Part shown: positions 21,361 through 33,069 of the stretch, piece by piece | Layout: each line of letters opens with the position of its first letter | Position numbering within the stretch: the stretch's first letter is position 1 | From: Saccopteryx bilineata | Taxonomy: Eukaryota; Chordata; Mammalia; Chiroptera; Emballonuridae | DNA: 64,000 nt | Direction of reading: 5' to 3' | Assembly: GCF_036850765.1 (NCBI RefSeq) | Contig: NC_089498.1 | Location: forward strand, 73,324,305 to 73,388,304 | The notes under the pieces: generated by a model | The model's database searches: none | What the model was told of the DNA's origin: nothing | The model's input: only the letters and a program-made list of their open reading frames with translations | Translations under genes and position numbers: made by a program

Positions 21361-22599
21361 CTGGGGAGGGGAGACGTGAGCTAAGGGCACAGAGGAGGGA
21401 CATTTAAAAGAGGCGGCAGGAGGCCATGCAGCAAACCATGGGGTTGTGTATCTGGCTTTCCTGAGGCAGGACCAGCCCGTGCGACGCTTCTTGGACATCC
21501 AGTGTTCAGGCCACTCTGCAGCTCTTTGGGTCCTGTTTCATCCAAGTCATTCCCTCACGATCACATCTAGTTTTGCCCCATTCAGTACTGTCAAACTGGT
21601 CTAAACCTGTCCCAATCCTTCACAGCTAGACCCATTGGCAAATTACATTAAAAGGGTAATATGTCATAGGGCACGTCAGGTTGAAATAGGAACGTGAGAT
21701 AAACACTGTGCTAGAGTGATAGGTTCTAGTGGGCAAAAACAAATGTCAGGGCTGCTGCAGCCAGGCCAGGTGTTTGACCAAAGTCTTGGGTACTGCTGTC
21801 AGCTCAGATCCTCCTTGGGTCTACGTCACAAAATGGCAAGGCCCAGAGATCATCAAGTTTAAATGCCTCACATGGAGCCCAAGGGCCAGACTAGGGCTGT
21901 GATGTGACTCCAGCCACACACATTTGTGATAGGAATGGGACTGGATTTGGTCTCCTGATTCCTTCCAGGGTGCTTCAAATATTCTCTAAGTGTCCCCTTC
22001 AGGAAATGGTGACAGTGGAGAGAATTCTCAGCCCCTTTCCCAATAGGGACTACTACCACCCCTGCCAGTCTCCAGGGGCCTTGGTCATTGCATCTGCTCA
22101 GTGAGCTTCTGCTGTGAGTGCCCTTATAGCATGTCCCCTTCGACTCTAACTCAGACTTTCACCCTCCCCTCTCACCCCAGCTGAGGGGAGTTTCTTTTCC
22201 AGTTCTTCTTGCAGCCTGGCACTTGCGGGGTTAAATCCCACAGCTCCTCCCTCACTCCCCACTAATGACATGCTTTGCTCTTCTCTCCAAGTGTGGTAGG
22301 GCACTGGCTAAGAATAGAGTTTGCCGCTCTTGGGCTCTGCTCAGAAAAGCGGTGGTGACGCAGGGCGTTCTGTCTGCTGCTCAGCGCTGCAGGCCCAGGA
22401 CCGGGGGTCTCTCCTGTGGCCCCGCTATGCAGCGTGGCTGAGGGCCAGCATCTTGCTAGCCCCTCTCTGAGGTCCAAATGGGGCCCAAAAGGAGGAGTCA
22501 AGAGATCTCGCCACCCCAAAAAAGTCTGTGGCTCAGCCTGTTTTACAGACACTGTTGATTAGGGTCTTTCTGATGTGCCAGTGTCATCTGACACCCTGT
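21361..22599. other. Unique noncoding DNA, no gene recognised
   Basis: No coding or repeat family was identified with confidence. Confidence 0.4.
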
Positions 22600-22715
22600 G
22601 CATCAGACCTTCACCGCAGCCTGTTTCAGAGCTGGGTGACTGAGACGCAGGGGAAAGGGCTTGCCTGAGGTCCTGCTGCTGCTTAGTGCGGGAGCCAGAG
22701 TTTGATCCCCAGGCC
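22600..22715 (-). repeat. MIR SINE relic
   Basis: 'gcctgtttcagagctgggtgactgagacgcaggggaaagggcttgcctgaggtcctgc', antisense MIR pattern. Confidence 0.55.
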
Positions 22716-22877
22716 CTTATCTTTCTTGGAGGCAACACCCCAAGGATGACGCAAGATTTCTAGTCCCCTATTCTCCCACCCAGTTGCAGCCTTCTTACTG
22801 CCTTTTCCACCCTAGCCCCAGCCTTTGACTCCTACACAAAGGACAGGTTTGATGCCAAGAGCAAAGAAACATTATCT

Positions 22878-23140
22878 GGTGATAATAATGGCAGTGGTGA
22901 TGGTGATGGTGATAATAATGATGGTTTTGATGGTGGTGATGATAATGATGGTGGTGGTGATGGTGATGATGGTGATGGTGGTAATAATGGTGGTGGTGAT
23001 AGTGGTGATAATGATGGTGATGGTGACAGTGGTGATAATGATGGTGGTGGTGATGGTGGTGATGATGGTAGTGCTGGTGGTAATGATGGTGGTGGTGGTG
23101 GTGGTGATAATGATGGTGGTGGTGGTGTGTGTGTGTGTTA
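22878..23140. repeat. (GAT/GGT)n trinucleotide-rich microsatellite
   Basis: About 260 bp of GAT, GGT and AAT triplets ending in (GT)n. The minus strand reads as a poly-His frame and the plus strand as Val/Met; both are repeat artefacts. Confidence 0.9.
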
Positions 23141-23149
23141 GAGGCAGTT

Positions 23150-23375
23150 AGGGGCATGGACTTTAGTGACAGATTGCCTGGGTTTGACTCTTGGCTCTAC
23201 CACATATAGCTGTATGATTCTTAATAAATTATTTTAACTACTCTGTGCCTCAAAATACTCATCTGTAAAATAGGAGCAACATATGTTGCAAGGATTAACA
23301 GGCTTATTACACTTAAAGTGCCTTAGAACAGTGTCTGGCACACGATGAAGGCCCTAAACTTTTTCTATTATTGAT
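23150..23375 (+). repeat. MIR SINE, nearly full length
   Basis: Complete sense order: 'ttgcctgggtttgactcttggctctaccac', 'gtgcctcaaaatactcatctgtaaaatagg', 'tagaacagtgtctggcacacgatgaaggc'. Its 3' flank resembles the 3' flank of the MIR at 25610-25850. Confidence 0.85.
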
Positions 23376-23450
23376 TGCCTGTCAGGGCGAGGGCACAGCA
23401 GTAAGGTCCCTATGTGGTTGTAGTGCACATGAGCAAAAACTTCCTTCCCT

Positions 23451-23827
23451 CCCTGGCCAGTTGGCTCAGTGGTAGAGTGTTGGCCCGGCCTGTGGAAGTC
23501 CTGGGTTTGATTCCCGACCAGGGCACACAGGAGAAGCGCCCATCTGCTTCTCCATCCTTCCTACCCTCCTTTCTCTCTGTCTCTCTCTTCCCCTCCTGCA
23601 GCCAAGGCTCCACTGGAGCAAAGTTGGCCCTGGGTGCTGAGGATGGCTCCATGGCCTCCGCCTCAGGTGCTAGAATGGCTTCAGTTGCAACAGAGCAATG
23701 TCCCAGATGGACAGAACATCACCCCCTGGTGGGCTTGCTAGGTGGATCCCGGTTAGGTACATGCAGGAGTCTGTCTCTCTGCCTCCCCTCTTCTCACTTC
23801 AGAAAAATACAAAAACAAAAAAAAAAC
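23451..23827 (+). mobile_element. tRNA-derived SINE, family A
   Basis: CCCTGGCCAGTTGGCTCAGT head, B-box-like GGTTTGATTCC, CTCF-like CATCACCCCCTGGTGGGCT (23717-23735), A-rich tail. Flanking 'aaaacttccttccct' and 'aaaacgttcttccct' are a degenerate target duplication. Confidence 0.88.
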
Positions 23828-24594
23828 CCAAAACGTTCTTCCCTGAGCTCTATGGACACTTGGGCAATACCAGCCTGCAAAGACTATGTGTGGGGTGTTC
23901 GCACACATGTGAACACATGAGCCTGTAAACATGGCTGGATGGTTAGACTTCTAAAATGAGAAAGGATCCACACGTCATATCCCAATTACTCTTCCACCAC
24001 ACAGAAATCCTGTCCACAGTCTCTGAGCAATGCTCCCTGAGGCCTCCTGTGACAAAAAAATGTGTTCCCTCCGAAGGCAGCCTGTTGCCTCATGAGAAGC
24101 TCTGACTGTTAGAGTGAACTTCCTCTGCCTTCCCTTCCTCCCTTCACCTGGAAGGCACGGATCAGTGCAAGTGTACTGAAAAGACTGATGGGGTCCAGCT
24201 GTACCCTATCCTCTCCAGGGAATCTGCCCCAGATGACCCGAGCCCACGGAACTGTCCCTGTCCCCCTACTGTCTACCTTTTCCACTTATAACATTTCTGT
24301 TTATCATCAGGCCTCCTGTTATATGGTCCAGCTAGACAGGGAACCTAATGAGGACAGAGGCTACTTTCTTTGTCATGCGTAGACTCTGAATAAGATGATA
24401 AAGAGAAAGTGCTTAGAATAACGCCTGGCCCATTTAAGTAAACGTTAGTTATCATAACAAGAAGTGCTGCTATACTTGTTACCACCATGGTCGTGACACC
24501 CAATCACCATCACCAGATACCGTGATCTCAGCATGGCCTCAAGGAGCACCACACAGGGATCTCATATGCAGTGCCCCCATCCTGCCAGCTGAGC
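23828..24594. other. Noncoding DNA with L2/MIR-like tail, no gene
   Basis: 24240-24480 resembles an L2 3' part ('agctagacagggaacctaatgaggacagagg ... cttagaataacgcctggcccatttaagtaaacg'). The rest is unique. Confidence 0.4.
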
Positions 24595-24800
24595 CCCTCA
24601 TCACATGCCAGGTACTGTCTTAGGCATTTCACATATGATAACCTGCTTAATCCTCAAAATCTATAATGTTCCCATTTTAAAGACGAGTAGACTGAGACAC
24701 AGAGCAATGAAATAGTTCGCTTAAGTTGGCACAGCTGTAAGTGGCTGAGCCAAGATTCAAGCCCAGGTAGCCTGTCACCAGACTGGGATCCTAACTACCT
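24595..24800 (-). repeat. MIR SINE relic
   Basis: 'tgccaggtactgtcttaggcatttcacat ... cccattttaaagacgagtagactgagacacagagcaatg ... ccaagattcaagcccagg' in antisense order. Confidence 0.82.
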
Positions 24801-25309
24801 GTCTCTCTACTACCTTAATGTTCAGCGAGAAAGATAGGATCTTTGGGGGTCCGTGGGACACATTCTCTGATACTGAGCCTCCCGTGGCTGAACTGGGAGT
24901 TCAGCTGCCATCAGCACCCTTGGTAGAAGTCCTTGAAGTTCAAAGTGAACCCCTTTCATCAGGCGTTCCTGTCTTCCTGGGGCAGGATAACAGGCTGTGT
25001 TGTGATCCGAGCGTATCACTGTTGCTTCTAGGAGAGGCAGGTTCAGACCTTCCCAGAGAAAGCAGGAGAAGCCAGCTCTGGAAACATGTTCTCCAGTCGT
25101 GGAGTGACAGCGAGCACGGCCCTCGTCAGCCGGCCCACTGGCCCACCGGTCCACCTGCCCAGGACGTGCACGCTCATATTCACATGTATATGTGCACACG
25201 ATATTAAAGTCATATTTCTGGTTGCTAGGAAGGAGCCCTTGCCACTTTCTCTGCCCCAGGCAACCCTGGCCCAGCTCCCCTTTCACTTCCCACCCACCGT
25301 GGAAGGCCA
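24801..25309. other. Unique noncoding DNA, no gene recognised
   Basis: A 129-codon plus frame (24818-25207) and a 162-codon minus frame overlap here; neither shows a recognisable domain or a signal peptide. Confidence 0.4.
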
Positions 25310-25485
25310 TCCATTTGTATTTATATAGATAAATTAGCCAGGCTGATTAAAGCTCTCTCGCTGGAGAGTGAGGGAATTAATAAAAAGGAAAGAATTTGGA
25401 ATGGAGCTGACCAAAATCTTGGGCGCTTGGAATCAAAGCCAGAACCCAGAGCATAAAGGAGGCCAAATGGTCCAGCCAAATCCTC
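25310..25485. promoter_or_regulatory. Candidate conserved noncoding element
   Basis: AT-rich island with TATAGATAAATTAG, CTGATTAAAG (homeobox/TCF-like), GGGAATTAATAAAAAGG, then GGCGCTTGGAATCAAAGCC. No repeat similarity and no frame. The texture is like a developmental enhancer; conservation was not tested. Confidence 0.35.
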
Positions 25486-25609
25486 TTCCCGTCCAGTAGG
25501 CAGGGCCATGGGAGCCCACCGCCACCCTCGCCCACAGGGAGCCACGGGGCACTCCCAGGGCCCAGGAATGAGGGTGCGGGCAGGAGCCCCATTCACTGTG
25601 TGGTGCCGC
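25486..25609. other. Short GC-rich unique stretch
   Basis: No feature recognised. Confidence 0.4.
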
Positions 25610-25850
25610 ATATGTGCCCTCTTACCTCAGGATATGCAGCACCAAGTTCTGGGAACAAGCTGCCTGGGCTCTATTCCAGGCTCTGCCACTTCCAGCTTTG
25701 CAGATTGGATGAATTAATTTGACATTCTGTGCCTCAGTTTGCTCATCTGTAAAGTGGGAGCATCATGGGTTTCGAGATGTGACAGGGTTAGCACACTTAA
25801 GTGGCTTAGAACAGTACCTGGCACATGATGGGGGCCCATGACTTTTTGCT
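25610..25850 (+). repeat. MIR SINE, nearly full length
   Basis: 'ctgcctgggctctattccaggctctgccacttcc', 'gtgcctcagtttgctcatctgtaaagtgggag', 'cttagaacagtacctggcacatgatggggg'. Confidence 0.85.
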
Positions 25851-26834
25851 GAGAGCACAGAATGTAAGGTTCCTGGGAGGTGGTGGTGCACAGAGAGGGG
25901 GCCTGGCTGTGAGCAAAATAGCTTCTTTCCCCGATCTTCCTGGATATGTGGGCAGTGCCAGCTGCAAGCCTCTTGGTCAGGCCTTCACCCCCAACATGCT
26001 CTGCACCGGTGACCTAGAGACCACTTTGCCTGGGATCCCCTAGCTGAGCTTCCAGGACAGACTGCTTTCTCTGCTCTAATCCCTGCCTGAGGCCTGGAGC
26101 TTGCCTGACAGGTAAGTTCTGACAAAGCCTTGCAGCTAGGAGTGCCTGACTCGCTGGATGGCTGGGTGGCTGGATGGTTCGGCTCCCTGGGACAGAGCTG
26201 ACCTGGGCTGTTTGCATTGTGCCTCAGCCTGTCGCCCATCACTCTGACCTCAAACACCCCAAATGCCCCCACTGCCTTTGGACAGAGCTGGGAGAATAGG
26301 TCACCAGCTCCTCATGGAGGGGAAGGCAGCCCAGGAACTATATCCCTCATAACCCCTCCTTCTCTGTGTTCCTGGACCTCTGTGCACAGAAGGCACGGGG
26401 CCTGTGGGGCTGGGAACCTGCAGCGTCCTCACTCTGCTACCAACAGGCTGTGTAATCTGGGTCCCTCCCAGCCCTGTACACACACACATGCAGCCTTCCA
26501 ACTCAGCCCTCCAGGATGCCAGACGTACACTCCAAAGAGCAAGGAGGGGAAAGCCACCTTTGCAGGCCTGGGCCTGTTTGCTCAGAGAAACCAGCTGGTT
26601 CCAAAGGGAGTCAGCACCAGGAAGTCTTAGACTTGAGCTCACTTCTCCTAAAGCTTCCAGAGACCTCCTCAGCCCAGAAGGGGAGAATGATGTGGGCTGA
26701 GTTTCTGACCCCCAGGTGGGCAGCTGGACCCCTTCACCAAAGCCCCACCCCACAGAGGGAGCATGCACATCTTCCTCAGCTATCAGCGGGGGTCCAGTCT
26801 CCTGTTTTGGGGGGAGGTCCAGTCTTCTTAAGCT
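25851..26834. other. Unique noncoding DNA, no gene recognised
   Basis: 26150-26185 has a short (GGCTGGATGG) cluster. Overlapping plus and minus frames at 26217-26899 have no recognisable domains. Confidence 0.4.
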
Positions 26835-27110
26835 GCCCTTCTTTCTGTCCTGCAAGCCTCAACTCAAACGTCCCCTCCTTTGAGAGGCTGTCCCCTTAAC
26901 CCCCGCCTTGGACCCCTGCCCACCTCTCAGTGCCATTCACTTTTTGATTGTGTTGTAGCACTGGTCTTTATCTAAAACCTCTCTATTTGCTTACAGTTTT
27001 GTTGTCTATTTCTTCCAACTAAAAAGAAAGCTCCTCATCGGCCCCTGGTGTATCTCCGGCCCCTGGTCCTTGTTGACTATTTATAAATGAGTAAGTAACT
27101 GAGTGAGTAG
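26835..27110 (+). repeat. L2 LINE 3' end relic
   Basis: Sense L2 order: 'caagcctcaactcaaacgtcccctcctttgagaggctgtcccc', 'gtagcactggtctttatctaaaacc', 'aagctcctcatcggcccctggtg', 'tatttataaatgagtaag'. Confidence 0.75.
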
Positions 27111-27834
27111 ATATCTAGATGAACCCCCTCAGGAGGTGGTCACTAATGCGGCCTGCAGAGGAGAAGGTCAGACCAGGTGGGCTCAGGCTGGGTGCCCCAA
27201 GGAAACAGCTGGGCCTTCAGAGTCACAGGTCCTGGTTGTCACCTCCTGTTTGTCAGCCCACACAGGCCGTGGTCTGGTCCCCTAAGCCCCGAGTGCGGAG
27301 GGGAGCAGAGTGAGGCCAGTCGGAAGAGGAAGGATGAGCTAGATCTAAACTAGGGACAATGGAAAAATAAGGGCCACAGGAAGGGAGGGAGTGGGGACAG
27401 GAAAGCTCTCACAATACGTAGGCCCATCACTCATTGGCAGGACAGTCCCAGTCCAGGTGTCTCTCCAGGGCTGCCTCATCCTTCCCATTGTCTCTCAGCA
27501 CAGCGACGCCAGGAAGGCCCCTCCTGGCCTCTCCTGGAAACCTCCTGGCCTGTTTGGCTCATCTGGGCCTCCCTTTGTCTGTGCCTAGGTCGGGAGGTGA
27601 GGCACAGAGAGGGCCAGAGACTTGCCCAAGGTCGTGTAGCAGAAATGGGCAGACCCCAAGCCTCCTGGCTGCCTGAGCTGGGCTCCCCCCTTCCCCAGGC
27701 CATTGCAGGGTGTGCACACCGACACCCCTCCACGCCCCACCCCGGCTCACCGGCAGCCCCAGCAGACCTCCGCTTGGGCAGCAGCCACCTATTTCTAGGC
27801 AGCACTTGCTGTCCAGGGCCTGGTGTCTGAACGT
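27111..27834. other. Unique noncoding DNA with a short antisense MIR
   Basis: 27597-27660 reads 'aggtgaggcacagagagggccagagacttgcccaaggtcg', an antisense MIR piece. No gene recognised. Confidence 0.45.
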
Positions 27835-27945
27835 CAAAGCCTAAAAATAAAAAGACAGATTGTCCACTTCGGTGGTAATTACTGCCTAAAAAGACCCAGT
27901 GGGGAGAGAGACAGAGAGAGGAGGAATAAAGGGGAAAAAATCTCA
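27835..27945. promoter_or_regulatory. Candidate conserved noncoding element
   Basis: CAAAGCCTAAAAATAAAAAG, GACAGATTGTCC and GGTGGTAATTACTGCC (TAATTA homeodomain core) in a compact AT-rich block flanked by GC-rich DNA. Composition-based inference. Confidence 0.3.
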
Positions 27946-28084
27946 TAGCTGAGCATCCATCACAGGCAGACAGGCACAGAGAGGGAGGGGCTGCAGCCAC
28001 ACTGGTGGGCTCTCAGGCCTCCTCCCCAACCCTCCTGCTCAGCTCCCGAGCCATCAATCCACAGCCGCTCCGGACTAGATGGAG

Positions 28085-28265
28085 ACAAGGCAGGCCCTGT
28101 GGGAGACGTGCACCGGCTCAGCCGCCAGAGCTGTAACCGTCACCAAAGGCAGCCTCCTGTTGGGCCATGAGGTGGTTATTCCAAAGTTAAGAGGAGAGAT
28201 GACAACAGCCTGGCCTAGGACAAGGGCAATGACAACGATGAGAAGACGATGGTTTGGATTATAAT
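28085..28265. promoter_or_regulatory. Candidate conserved noncoding element
   Basis: Unique block with GCTGTAACCGTCACC, GTGGTTATTCCAAAG and CAATGACAACGATGAG. It lacks any repeat similarity I recognise. Low-confidence inference. Confidence 0.22.
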
Positions 28266-30701
28266 TCAACAGTTGAGCCACATCCTGTGATGGACTGGAT
28301 ACAGCGGGAAGGGAGAAGCGGGGGTTGATGAGAGCCCCAGGTGTCTGGACTGAGCAGTGGGGTGGGTGACAGTGCCATTTACCAAAAGGAGAAGGCTCTT
28401 TTTTGAGTGGAGTTGAGTGAATTAAGAGTTCTTTATTGGTCAGGAAGAATGATTTCAGATACTGCACAGTGATATATCCATGTGACTACACCAAGCAGGT
28501 GTTATAGGCACAAATACAGATCTAAGTGGCATGGTCCAGGCTTTGCAGAATTGCAGGGAAAATCCATCAGCAAGGGGCTGGTCTTTAAAATGACGGACCT
28601 AGGTGAGATGATCTAGGAAGGGAGAAAGGATAAGACCTCAGACTGAGGCCTGGGCTTCTCTACCTTTAGGGGTTGGGCAGTGCAGGAGCCCATGAAGGAG
28701 ACTGAGGAGGCAGTATGGGGGCAGGGAAGAGACTGTCCCCAAAGGAGAGATTGTCTCAACTAGGCCAGCTGCTGCTGGACATCAAAGATGAGGACAGCAA
28801 TGGGACCCCAGGTTGGATAATTCACAGTCATTGTAAATCTTGACAAGAACATTCCACTGCAACAGAGAAGGGAGAATGGGATAGGGACGGTGCAGACAGA
28901 GGATGGAGAGGGGTGTGTGACATGCTCCGCACTTCAGAGAGCTCACGGGGGAGGGGTGGCAGAGACCTGTTGTGAGGTAGACGAGCTGCAGCACATCCGA
29001 AGGCTGATGGGGATGATCCAACAGGGAGACTGATGCCAGAGAGAGGGGGGAGGGAGGCGGCGACTGTGAGGACCACGGACACAGGAGGGAGGGTAAGCCG
29101 AAGCACGGTGGCCATGAGGGGTGAGGATGAGTGTCGTCTGTCTTGGGCTGACAAGGAGCCATGTTGCACTGGGGGTAAAGGTGGCTGACAGCAGGGACTG
29201 AGGGTGGGCACACTTGGGGTGCAGGCTGCTCTGCTGGGACTCTGGGTCCAGAGGCCATAGGTCTAGTCATGGGTGTGCCCTGCTTCTCTGAGAACTGGGG
29301 GTGGGGGCAAACAGAAGCAGCAGAGCCTAGGGGGAAGGGCGGGGGTAGGACAGCCTAGGGCTGGGGGTCCAGGCTCCCGCTGAGGTAGGCCTCCAGGGGC
29401 AAAGTCAGCAGACCACTCTTCCCTTATGGGAAGCACACTGGGCTCATTGGCCCCGACCCATCCCTCTGCTTCTCCTAGCCTTGCTGTGGTGCAGGGGGGC
29501 GGCCTCTGACAGCTGTGTCCCCCAGGGTCCCAGTTCAGCTGCCTTCTGACCAGGGGGGAAATGGGAGGCCCTGGGGTAAGCTGAGGGCAGGAGGAAGGGA
29601 AAACCCAGCATACTTCTCTCCTTCCCAACTGCTTTGGGTGTCTGCTCTGTGAATCCAGCTCCCAAAGGACACAGACACGACATTCTATCTTCTCCCTGTG
29701 GCCCTCAAGTCCAGAGTGGTCACAGCCTCCCGCCATTACTGATCCTCACCTTGCCACACCGTCCCTCTGATCTCTCGGCTCCTCTGTCACCTGTGAAGGC
29801 GATTCCCGTGCTTAGTCCTCCTGTCAGAAACACTTGAGGGCCCTTCTCTCCTAGTTAGAGCCTGACCGCAATGGCCAGTGGCTCGGCTTCCCAGAGCTCC
29901 TCCGCCATGCAATGCAGACTGTGTCTCCCTCAGGGCCACCCGAGGCTCATGGGAGCTGGTGAATATAACCCTTTGGCACTGGGCCACACGCAGGGTAGCG
30001 ACAAGTGGGAGGCAGACAGAAGTCCAGCTCTCATTCATTCCACAATCACTCCTCAGTTCCTGCTCTGTGCTGCGCACTGGGACACTCCAAAGTCCACATC
30101 TGGCCCTGGCTGCTTTGGGGTCTTGGCACTGGGGGAAGCAAGGCAGGTGCGTAGGAACTAGGCTGCACCCTGCACAGAGGTCCTAACTTACTCTGCAGTC
30201 TGGATGGGTGGGGGGACTTCCTGAGGAGGTCACGTCAGAGCTGACCATGTGATGGGACAACAGCTTTGCACTCCTGGAGAGCAGGGACTGTGCCGCCTGT
30301 CCCTTCCTTCAGGCCTGCACAGTGTGGTAACACTAACAGGCGACAATACACATGGCTCCCTTCACCCAGACCTTCTCCGGTCCTAGTCCAGGGAGGACCT
30401 TTACCTGCATTCCCTCCCCTCCTCACAGCAGCCCTGGGATCCTTCTTTCCCATTTGACTGGGTGGGGAAACTGGGGACTGAGGAACTGTGATAGACAGAT
30501 ACGGACCAGGAGGCAGGGGAGAGAGCCAGGGAGAGTTTGCCTTGGGTACAATACCCTCTCAAATGGCATCAGAGCAAGGCAAGGTGGGCATGGTGGCCTG
30601 CAGGGGCCAGGTGTGGGCTGCTCTGGACAACCGGAGTGCCATTCACACCCTGCACTGTGCACATGGCGCTCCTCGGTGTTGGGCATGCAGGCCTGCACAG
30701 A
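28266..30701. other. Noncoding DNA with old repeat traces, no gene
   Basis: 28590-28770 has L2-type text ('gaagggagaaaggataagacctcagactgaggcctggg ... aaggagactgaggaggcag'), and 30030-30200 has an L2/MIR-like 'cattcattccacaatcactcctcagttcctgctctgtgc'. Open frames on the minus strand (28782-29736) are proline-rich chance frames. Confidence 0.4.
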
Positions 30702-30717
30702 GGGAGGTGGGCAGGGG
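30702..30717 (+). repeat. Minisatellite core-like motif
   Basis: GGGAGGTGGGCAGGGG closely resembles the classical human minisatellite core (GGAGGTGGGCAGGARG, from memory) and lies about 45 bp upstream of the 40-bp array. Confidence 0.5.
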
Positions 30718-30750
30718 CCTTCGGGGTGGGGGCGGCGCTGCCCCACTCAG

Positions 30751-31560
30751 GCAGTGCTCACTGGCTCCGGTGGGGGAAAGACGTGGAGACTCAGTGCTCA
30801 CTGGCTCCAGTGGGGGAAGGACGTGGAGACTCAGTGCTCACTGGCTCCGGTGGGGGAAAGACGTGGAGACTCAGTGCTCACTGGCTCCAGTGGGGGAAGG
30901 ACGTGGAGACTCAGTGCTCACTGGCTCCAGTGGGGGAAGGACGTGGAGACTCAGTGCTCACTGGCTCCGGTGCGGGAAAGACGTGGAGACTCAGTGCTCA
31001 CTGGCTCCAGTGGGGGAAGGACGTGGAGACTCAGTGCTCACTGGCTCCGGTGGGGGAAAGACGTGGAGACTCAGTGCTCACTGGCTCCGGTGGGGGAAGG
31101 ACGTGGAGACTCAGTGCTCACTGGCTCCAGTGGGGGAAGGACGTGGAGACTCAGTGCTCACTGGCTCCGGTGGGGGAAGGACGTGGAGACTCAGTGCTCA
31201 CTGGCTCCGGTGGGGGAAGGACGTGGAGACTCAGTGCTCACTGGCTCCGGTGGGGGAAGGACGTGGAGACTCAGTGCTCACTGGCTCCAGTGGGGGGAGG
31301 ACGTGGAGACTCAGTGTTCACTGGCTCCAGTGGGGGGAGGACGTGGAGACTCAGTGCTCACTGGCTCCGGTGGGGGGAGGACGTGGAGACTCAGTGCTCA
31401 CTGGCTCCGGTGGGGGGAGGATGTGGAGACTCAGTGTTCACTGGCTCCGGTGGGGGGAGGACGTGGAGACTCAGTGCTCACTGGCTCCGGTGGGGGGAGG
31501 ACGTGGAGACTCAGTGCTCACTGGCTCTAGTGGGGGGAGGATGTGGAGACTCAGTGCTGG
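30751..31560. repeat. 40-bp minisatellite, about 20 copies
   Basis: Twenty units start at 30761 and every 40 bp to 31521; each runs CTGGCTCC(A/G)G TGGGGGAA(A/G)G ACGTGGAGAC TCAGTGCTCA. Units 1-13 carry GGGGGAA(A/G)G (unit 6 has GCGGGAAAG) and units 14-20 all carry GGGGGGAGG, a sharp block boundary near 31281. Because 40 is not a multiple of three and the unit lacks stops in phase, all three plus frames stay open, which creates three long overlapping false frames of 366-408 codons. Confidence 0.95.
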
Positions 31561-31869
31561 CCCCTTGGTCTTGGAGATCAGACAGTAGGAAGGCAGATTC
31601 CAGTGACCAGTGGCCAAGCCAGTGGGGTGTCCCCGCCCCCCTTTCCCACTGCTGGCTCCGAAACAGTCCTGTGGTTGCCAGAGCCACCGCGGACACAGAG
31701 GCCTGCCCAGGGCCTGACCTGGCACTGACTAATTCTGGAAACTGCACAACCTTGGAAAGTTAGTCAAACACCAATAACAAAACAGTTCCCTCTTGGAACC
31801 TACGGCATTCAAGATATTATCTGTGTAGTGTCCTGTTCATGATTTCCATTAAAAAATAGTGTTCAATAA
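31561..31869. other. Unique noncoding DNA
   Basis: Flank of the minisatellite; no gene or repeat recognised. Confidence 0.4.
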
Positions 31870-31985
31870 AAGCATTTAATGCAGTGAGGCTCATCCATAG
31901 GCCTCACTTTCTTCATCTGTAAAACAGGCCTGTTAATGTACCTGCCCAGCCTCCTCCCACGTTGCTGAAGGGGTCAGGTTAGAAG
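31870..31985 (+). repeat. MIR SINE relic
   Basis: 'gcctcactttcttcatctgtaaaacaggcctgttaatgtacctgcc' followed by 'gttgctgaagggg'. Confidence 0.7.
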
Positions 31986-32664
31986 AGGCTCGAGAGAGCA
32001 GGCCAAGCTGAGCAGCAGCGCTCACAGCTCGCCAGTCCATTCTCAAGGGCCACATCTTCTTCACCTTCTTGCCCCTCCTTCTCAGTCTCCCACAGGATTG
32101 TAGTGAATAGCAACCGAATGCAAGGCACTCCGTCTCCTCTGCCTCAGAGTCCCTTCTGTGCATTGGACAGGGTGTCCCATCTATCTCCCCAGATAAAGCC
32201 AGAATTCAGTGATGGCTGCAGATAAAGGAAACAAAGAGATGAGTGAGTGACTGGTAGTTCTACTCCATGTTCAGAGCACAGGTGGCTCCCACTGGAGTCG
32301 TACCAGGTGGCGGTGCTGGGGGCTGGCGTTCTCATTAAACGGCCCAGAGGGAGAGGTGCCCACTGCCACCTCAGCCCAACTGCAGCATGATGGTGCACCC
32401 TGCACACCCTCACACCTCTCTTTGAGCCAGTGCTCCTGTCCCCAAACCCCCACTGCTCCACCTGGTGATGGATAGGCTGGGCACATGGTGTCAACAGGAA
32501 GCGTTCTTAGAGCCACCAACACCTATTCGCCCAGGCTCAGGCCTACCCTCGTGCAGAGCTGCTCCTCTGGGCTGTCCCCGCCCCCAGCCAGGCCAGTCCT
32601 GTCCTTGTCACACAATAGCCCTTCCCTGGACAGCCAAGAGGATTTTAGAGCTCAAAGTGCCCTC
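31986..32664. other. Unique noncoding DNA, no gene recognised
   Basis: No domain-bearing frame and no clear repeat. Confidence 0.4.
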
Positions 32665-32820
32665 AGAACACACAATAAAATATACAGATGATGGATTATA
32701 GAATTGTGCACCTGAAACCTGTATAAACTTATTAACCAATGTCATTCCAATAAATTCAATAAAAAAGATTTTAAAAATAAAGATATTTAACGATATTACT
32801 AAAAAAATAAAGCTATAAAG
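32665..32820 (+). mobile_element. L1 3'-UTR end fragment, severely 5'-truncated
   Basis: 'gtgcacctgaaacctgtataaacttattaaccaatgtcattccaataaattcaataaaaaag' is the sense 3' end of a mammalian L1 with an A-rich tail, the same terminal text as 13600-13690. Confidence 0.8.
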
Positions 32821-33069
32821 TGCCCTGGGTGGTTCTTGGGCCCCAGCCCCACGTGTCTGGAGGAGAACCCCAAGGCCCAGAGAAAGTGCAAGGAGCCGGC
32901 CCGGCTTCCCCTGGGGCTTTCCCCTCCTCTCCTGCTGCCCCTGTGAGTCCAGCCCTGCGTCACCTTCGGGCAGGCATGGCTGCTGCTGTTTAGACTAATA
33001 CTCCTGATATCCCCCACCGTATAAATGGGTAATAACGAGAGCGAAAGGGCACCACTTCCAGCCCACACA
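32821..33069. other. Unique noncoding DNA
   Basis: Nothing recognised. Confidence 0.4.

Noticed and set aside
20921..21403. 160-codon minus frame through the 42-bp repeat
   Set aside because: Repeat-derived; the 42-bp unit is a multiple of three, so repeated peptide text is expected.
22795..23157. Poly-His minus frame and poly-Met/Val plus frame
   Set aside because: Direct translation of the GAT/GGT microsatellite.
30352..31763. Three long overlapping open frames (366, 392 and 408 codons)
   Set aside because: They are the same 40-bp minisatellite read in three phases; 40 is not a multiple of three and no stop arises in the repeat, so length is no evidence for coding.
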